DNA of 5,269 nt from an uncultured archaeon A07HN63 (GTDB lineage Archaea; Halobacteriota; Halobacteria; Halobacteriales; Haloferacaceae), in contig KI543197.1 of assembly GCA_000496215.1 (NCBI GenBank), forward strand, positions 222,705 to 227,973, written 5' to 3'. Below are positions 4,773 through 5,269 of this stretch, in pieces. The notes below the pieces were generated by a model that did not search any database, was not told the DNA's origin, and saw nothing but the letters and a program-made list of their open reading frames with translations. Positions within the stretch are counted from its first letter, which is position 1; every line of letters starts with the position of its first letter. The translations under genes were made by a program, and so were the position numbers.

Positions 4773-5269
4773 ATGGCAGATGAACTTGACGCGACGATCT
4801 ACTACGACGAGGACGCAGACACCGCCCATCTCGATGACGCGACGGTAGCGGTCATCGGGTACGGCAGCCAGGGCCACGCCCACGCCCAGAATCTCCACGA
4901 CAGCGGGATCGACGTGGTTGTCGGCCTCCGCGAGGGGTCGTCCTCGCGAGATGCTGCGAAAAGCGACGGCCTCGACGTTGCGACGCCACCGGCGGCGGCC
5001 GCACAGGCTGATGTGGTCTCGATTCTGGTTCCCGACACGATCCAGCCGACTGTCTACGACCAGATCGAGGACGAACTCGACGCCGGCGACACACTCCAGT
5101 TCGCCCACGGGTTCAACATCCACTACAATCAGATCCAGCCCAGCGACGATGTCGACGTGACGCTCGTCGCCCCAAAATCACCGGGCCACCTTGTCCGCCG
5201 GAACTACGAGGCCGACGAGGGGACGCCCGGTCTCGTCGCGGTCTATCAGGACGTGACCGGCGACGCCAA
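4773..5269 (+). CDS. ilvC: Ketol-acid reductoisomerase, N-terminal part (partial, runs off the window)
   Basis: Converts 2-acetolactate and 2-aceto-2-hydroxybutyrate to the 2,3-dihydroxy acids using NAD(P)H and Mg, acting on the IlvBN product. The 165 codons seen cover most of the Rossmann domain. GYGSQGHAHAQNL (29-41) is the dinucleotide-binding loop. The beta2-alphaB specificity loop reads GLREGSSSRD (51-60); Arg53 and the Ser56-58 run suggest NADPH use. AHGFNIHY (111-118) carries the conserved His112, and APKSPGHLVRR (133-143) carries Lys135, with Ser where many bacterial enzymes have Gly. The metal-binding Asp/Glu residues lie beyond the window. ATG 4773 is the natural start because it gives the usual short N-terminus (MADELDATIYYDED). 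It lies 24 nt after ilvN. The nearest GGAG is 18 nt upstream, too far for a normal Shine-Dalgarno, so translation initiation may rely on upstream ribosomes. Confidence 0.96.
   Translation, partial: MADELDATIYYDEDADTAHLDDATVAVIGYGSQGHAHAQNLHDSGIDVVVGLREGSSSRDAAKSDGLDVATPPAAAAQADVVSILVPDTIQPTVYDQIEDELDAGDTLQFAHGFNIHYNQIQPSDDVDVTLVAPKSPGHLVRRNYEADEGTPGLVAVYQDVTGDA

Overview
The window looks like chromosomal DNA from a halophilic archaeon (class Halobacteria). The evidence is GC-rich coding with strong G/C preference at third codon positions, very acidic proteins, AT-rich TATA-like boxes about 30 nt upstream of ATG codons (the haloarchaeal leaderless-transcript pattern), and GGAGG ribosome-binding sites only at operon-internal or UTR-preceded genes. 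The content is a branched-chain amino acid biosynthesis locus, leuA - (leader ORF) - ilvB - ilvN - ilvC, with ilvC cut by the right edge.

Layout. Positions 1-98 probably hold the 5' end of a leftward gene of unknown function, with its own promoter around 126-132. A rightward leaderless mini-gene at 249-410 encodes a 53-residue, very acidic protein starting MCHH. LeuA-type acyltransferase coding follows to 1871. Its best start (ATG 641, 30 nt after a TATA-like box) is one base out of frame with the enzyme body, which points to a +1 discrepancy in a CCCC run at 675-678. A 373-nt stretch then separates leuA from ilvB. It holds a third leaderless-type promoter, a 25-codon ORF (2022-2099) whose end is extremely rich in Val and Ile, a GC hairpin that encloses its stop codon and is followed by a U-tract, a diverged direct repeat on either side of the ORF, and a second dyad. 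ilvB (SD-preceded), ilvN (ATGA overlap) and ilvC (24-nt gap) follow as an operon.

Function. IlvB and IlvN form acetohydroxyacid synthase (catalytic and regulatory subunits). IlvC carries the product to the dihydroxy acids of the Val, Leu and Ile pathways. LeuA starts the leucine branch from the 2-oxoisovalerate made downstream of IlvC. IlvN keeps the ACT domain expected for valine feedback, while the LeuA here ends without the usual C-terminal leucine-sensing domain.

The most interesting element is the Val/Ile-rich leader ORF with its hairpin and U-tract directly upstream of ilvBNC. It has the composition of the bacterial ilvB/ilvG attenuator leader peptides but sits in an archaeal leaderless-translation setting. 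This is a candidate amino-acid-sensing leader in a haloarchaeon. The sequence supports the elements but not the mechanism.
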